In this document: piece after piece, positions 13,978 to 16,009 of the stretch
How positions within the stretch are numbered: position 1 is the first letter of the stretch
Layout: each line of letters starts with the position of its first letter
Notes under the pieces: generated by a model
What the model saw: only the letters and a program-made list of their open reading frames with translations
What the model was told of the DNA's origin: nothing
The model's database searches: none
Assembly: GCA_031267475.1 (NCBI GenBank)
Contig: JAIRZA010000109.1
Coordinates: 1-16,009 of the forward strand
Direction: 5' to 3'
Length of the DNA: 16,009 bases
From: Spirochaetaceae bacterium
GTDB lineage: Bacteria > Spirochaetota > Spirochaetia > Treponematales > Breznakiellaceae
Translations under genes and position numbers: made by a program

Positions 13978-14006
13978 TTTATAGCGCATCCGCATTTTTT
14001 TGTCAA
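13978..14006 (-). promoter_or_regulatory. Near-consensus sigma70 promoter of the lipoprotein gene
   Basis: TTGACA (14006-14001, perfect) is followed after 17 bases by TATAAA (13983-13978, 5/6). It is the best promoter in the window. Transcription would start near 13971, about 150 bases before the lipoprotein ATG, suggesting strong expression and room for leader control. Confidence 0.8.
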
Positions 14007-14283
14007 GGGTACGCTGAGTTTTCGTCAAACTAAAAGAGAAACGCCCTTCACATTTTTTATTACGAAACGAGGGAACGACATTCTTCGTTTTCTGCCGGTG
14101 TATTTTTTTTGTTTTTTATGGTTGGGAAAGGGTGTGCGCACACGAAAGGCGCGAACAAATCCGGTTTGTTTTGTCGCTGGGCCGGTTCGCGGTTGACCAA
14201 AAAGTTTGCAGGGACGCGCATTGCGCGGATGAACAGGCGGGATTCGCGTATACGAGGCCTGAGTTTTCCGTGACCCTGATAGA
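14007..14283. other. Intergenic stretch with palindromes, no gene seen
   Basis: This part between the large surface-protein gene and the lipoprotein promoter is AT-rich on its left side, with runs of T at 14103-14117. It contains a perfect 12-bp palindrome GTGTGCGCACAC (14132-14143) and the near-palindrome CGCGCATTGCGCG (about 14215-14227). Open frames crossing it show no family resemblance or ribosome binding sites. Confidence 0.4.
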
Positions 14284-14338
14284 TTCACGCCCGCCCCGCA
14301 CGAGGGTCGGGCGTGAAAGAAAGGTGCCAAGAGGTACC
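14284..14338 (-). terminator. Tandem hairpins directly after the large surface-protein gene
   Basis: On the minus strand the stop codon is followed at once by GGTACC-TCTT-GGCACC (14338-14323, one G-T pair, four-base loop) and a T-rich tail TTTCTTTC. A 10-bp perfect stem follows, TTCACGCCCG/CGGGCGTGAA (14284-14293 with 14308-14317). Together they should terminate transcription. Hairpins just past the end of a variable region are also a feature of diversity-generating retroelement targets, which is why their position is noted. Confidence 0.6.
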
Positions 14339-16009
14339 CTAGTTGACGCAGAAAGCGGGGGCAACGCCTATGACACTACTGGCAGACTCATAACTGGTCA
14401 TACCACCGCGGTTGACCATACAGAACGAAGCCGAGCCGCTGAAATATGCGGAGCCCATCCAATAAATCATGCCTGCACCGCCTAGATCCATGCCATTAGC
14501 AAAAATTTTCTTCATATCGGGATAATAGCCGGAACTGTCTCCATACCATGCCTTGTGACGCGAATAGTCGTCGGTATAATACGCAAGCCGCGCCTGATTG
14601 TCCGCGGTTTCGCCGTTCGGCGAAAAATATATCTCCGGCCCAAACATTTCCCGTTCCGTGGGCAGCCACAGTTTGTCGCTTACGGGCGCGGCTCCCGTCC
14701 CGTTTTTACCTTTCGAGAGAGCCCGTCCGGGCCCCCACAGCACGCCCTCCGGCACACCGGCGTTCTTCAGGCCCGTAAGGAAATTCCCGGTCAGGTACGT
14801 CCGCATCTCGCTCGACGCGTATCCGCCCGTGCTGTCATTGGACGGGTTCATCCGGCGCAAAACCGGTATGTTCTGAAACTGGAACACGACGTGCGGCGTG
14901 TTGTTGCCGTTTATATTGTTGAAGGAGTTTAGCCCCACCACAATGAGGCGGCACAGCGTTCCCCACGGCTTTCCCTCGTTTTTTACCGCTTCCACCGCCT
15001 TCGCCGCATCGTGGCTAAACCCGCCCGTATTGCTGCCCGTACCATACGCATCGACGGCAAGGCCGCCCTCCAAGTCGATCCAGTCGCCCGTTTTGATCAC
15101 ATTGCCCGTCCCCGCAAGCCCGCCTTTTTGGATATACGCGTGAAGCTCGTTAAAAGCCGCCGCCACCCCCGCCGTTCCCGTTACGGTGGTAACACCAAAC
15201 TTTGCCTTGATACCGGGCATGTTCGCCGCCCCGGCGACAGGCACCCCCATAAGTTTGCGCACCTGCACCGTCTTGGATGCGGAACTGATGCTGTAGCCGC
15301 TTTTGCTTACGTCCACGGCGATTTCCCCTTCCGCCGTCACGCCGCTCACCGCAAGCTCGTATGTTCCGGCCGCAGTCTTCTTGCTGAGCGTTCCCCTCGT
15401 GGTTCCGGTGGATCCCGCCGTTATCGTTATATCGTTCTCGTTCAGCCCTGCAATATCCTTGTCAAACGTCAGGGTCAGCGTTGTGGTGGTGGCCGTACCT
15501 GTCGCGCCGTTCGCCGTAACGCTCTGAAACTCCGCCGCCGGATAGTAAACCTGCACGGTCTTGGACGCGGGGTCGATGCGACAGCCGTTTTTGGCCACGC
15601 CCACGGTGACTGTCCCCGCCGCCTTCACGCCGCTCACTGGAAGCTCGTATGTTCCGGTCGCAGTCCGGTGAAGCGGACCCTCCTTCACGGTTCCGGTGTT
15701 TCCCGCCGTTATCGTTATATCGTTCTCGTTCAGCCCCGCAATATCCTTGTCAAACGTCAGGGTCAGCTTGGTTGTGGGGCTTGCGCCAGCCGTGCCGTCC
15801 GCCGTAACGCCGTTAAACTTCGCCAGCGGATAGTGAATTTGCGCCGTCTTGGACGCGGGGTCGATGCTGTAGCCGCTCTTGGCCACGATCACGGCGATTT
15901 CCCCCGCCTCTTTAACGCCGGAGATGCCGAGGGTGTAGACCGGCCCTTCTCCCGAAAGCTCACCCTTCTTTGCCCCGGTGGAACCCGCGTTTATGGTTAT
16001 GTTGTCCGC
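14339..16009 (-). CDS. Large repeat protein with C-terminal DUF6273-like domain (3' part only)
   Basis: The frame is open to the right edge, so the N-terminus is missing; 556 residues are visible. Residues 4-97, 98-193 and 194 to about 250 are tandem copies of one beta-rich unit (LTLTFDKDIAGLNENDITI, TYELAVSGV, SGYSIDPASKT), the pattern of bacterial Ig-like modules. After a linker, about 290-556 resemble DUF6273 domains: VVFQFQNIPVLRRMN, SEMRTYLTGNFLTGLKNAG, DKLWLPTEREMFG, IYWMGSAYFSGSASF and the closing GVAPAFCVN, corresponding to the usual WLRS and GVRPA endings. Such domains are related in outline to C-type-lectin or formylglycine-enzyme folds and often end secreted proteins. It is probably exported and surface-exposed, with the repeats as a stalk and the C-terminal domain as a binding head. 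A signal peptide cannot be seen because the 5' end is outside. The last 50 codons use more A/T-ending codons than the repeats do. Confidence 0.8.
   Translation of the reverse strand, partial: ADNITINAGSTGAKKGELSGEGPVYTLGISGVKEAGEIAVIVAKSGYSIDPASKTAQIHYPLAKFNGVTADGTAGASPTTKLTLTFDKDIAGLNENDITITAGNTGTVKEGPLHRTATGTYELPVSGVKAAGTVTVGVAKNGCRIDPASKTVQVYYPAAEFQSVTANGATGTATTTTLTLTFDKDIAGLNENDITITAGSTGTTRGTLSKKTAAGTYELAVSGVTAEGEIAVDVSKSGYSISSASKTVQVRKLMGVPVAGAANMPGIKAKFGVTTVTGTAGVAAAFNELHAYIQKGGLAGTGNVIKTGDWIDLEGGLAVDAYGTGSNTGGFSHDAAKAVEAVKNEGKPWGTLCRLIVVGLNSFNNINGNNTPHVVFQFQNIPVLRRMNPSNDSTGGYASSEMRTYLTGNFLTGLKNAGVPEGVLWGPGRALSKGKNGTGAAPVSDKLWLPTEREMFGPEIYFSPNGETADNQARLAYYTDDYSRHKAWYGDSSGYYPDMKKIFANGMDLGGAGMIYWMGSAYFSGSASFCMVNRGGMTSYESASSVIGVAPAFCVN
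15260..16000 (-). repeat. Tandem coding repeats of about 288 bp
   Basis: Within the large protein gene, unit 1 spans 16000-15719 (94 codons), unit 2 15718-15431 (96 codons), and unit 3 starts at 15430 and is cut short near 15260. Units 1 and 2 share long identical blocks, for example the block encoding TLTFDKDIAGLNENDITI. The array probably continues upstream of the window. Such near-identical in-frame units can expand or contract by recombination. Confidence 0.85.

Noticed and set aside
14025..14330. 101-codon minus-strand frame downstream of the large surface-protein gene
   Set aside because: It spans the terminator hairpins and a palindrome, has a basic low-quality composition and no ribosome binding site.
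1..16009. CRISPR array, tRNA or rRNA genes, or a reverse transcriptase for a diversity-generating retroelement
   Set aside because: No regularly spaced short repeats, cloverleaf-like sequence, rRNA motif or reverse transcriptase motif was seen on either strand.

Overview
The window looks like a spirochaete chromosome, most likely a Treponema of the insect-gut type. This is inferred from the protein sequences (DnaK, FecR-like, DUF6273-like and lipoprotein families), the moderate GC content and relaxed lipobox; no rRNA or other phylogenetic marker is present. The left two thirds (about 1-12060) is a compact housekeeping region. The right third (about 12060-16009) is accessory: a dead insertion sequence, an interspersed structured repeat, a lipoprotein and a large repetitive, probably surface-exposed protein.

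Layout. 1-314 (-) is the 5' end of a secreted protein of unknown function. It is divergent from 604-1680 (+), a FecR-domain envelope protein. A 150-bp structured repeat (1692-1841) lies just before a good sigma70-type promoter for the chaperone genes grpE, dnaK and dnaJ (1966-6031, all +). The dnaK-dnaJ gap contains two strong hairpins. A 603-residue membrane protein of unknown function follows (6268-8079, +), with a structured leader. Convergent to it is a two-gene unit, lepB then ftsI-like PBP (10400-8112, -), whose stop and start codons abut. Divergent from lepB is a LysM/M23 envelope peptidase (10485-11657, +), followed by two tiny overlapping genes (46 and 57 codons) and a probable terminator.

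The accessory part begins with a second copy of the 150-bp repeat (12139-12288). It abuts a multiply frameshifted IS1-family transposase whose reading stops just before the expected second catalytic aspartate. The IS promoter is still readable. Next come a lipoprotein gene (13821-13117, -) with a near-consensus promoter and a leader of roughly 150 nt, and a C-terminal fragment of a large protein (16009-14339, -). That protein has tandem 94-96-residue Ig-like repeats and a C-terminal DUF6273-like domain.

The functional themes are protein folding (GrpE-DnaK-DnaJ), protein export and cell-wall synthesis or remodelling (LepB, PBP, M23), and envelope or surface proteins. The most notable non-coding signal is the 150-bp repeat. 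Its two copies differ at about 20 positions, mostly in loops, and one stem shows a compensatory pair change, suggesting selection on a folded RNA or single-stranded DNA. The most notable protein signal is the repeat plus DUF6273-like protein, whose C-terminus could be a diversity-generating-retroelement target. No reverse transcriptase is in this window, so that remains a hypothesis.
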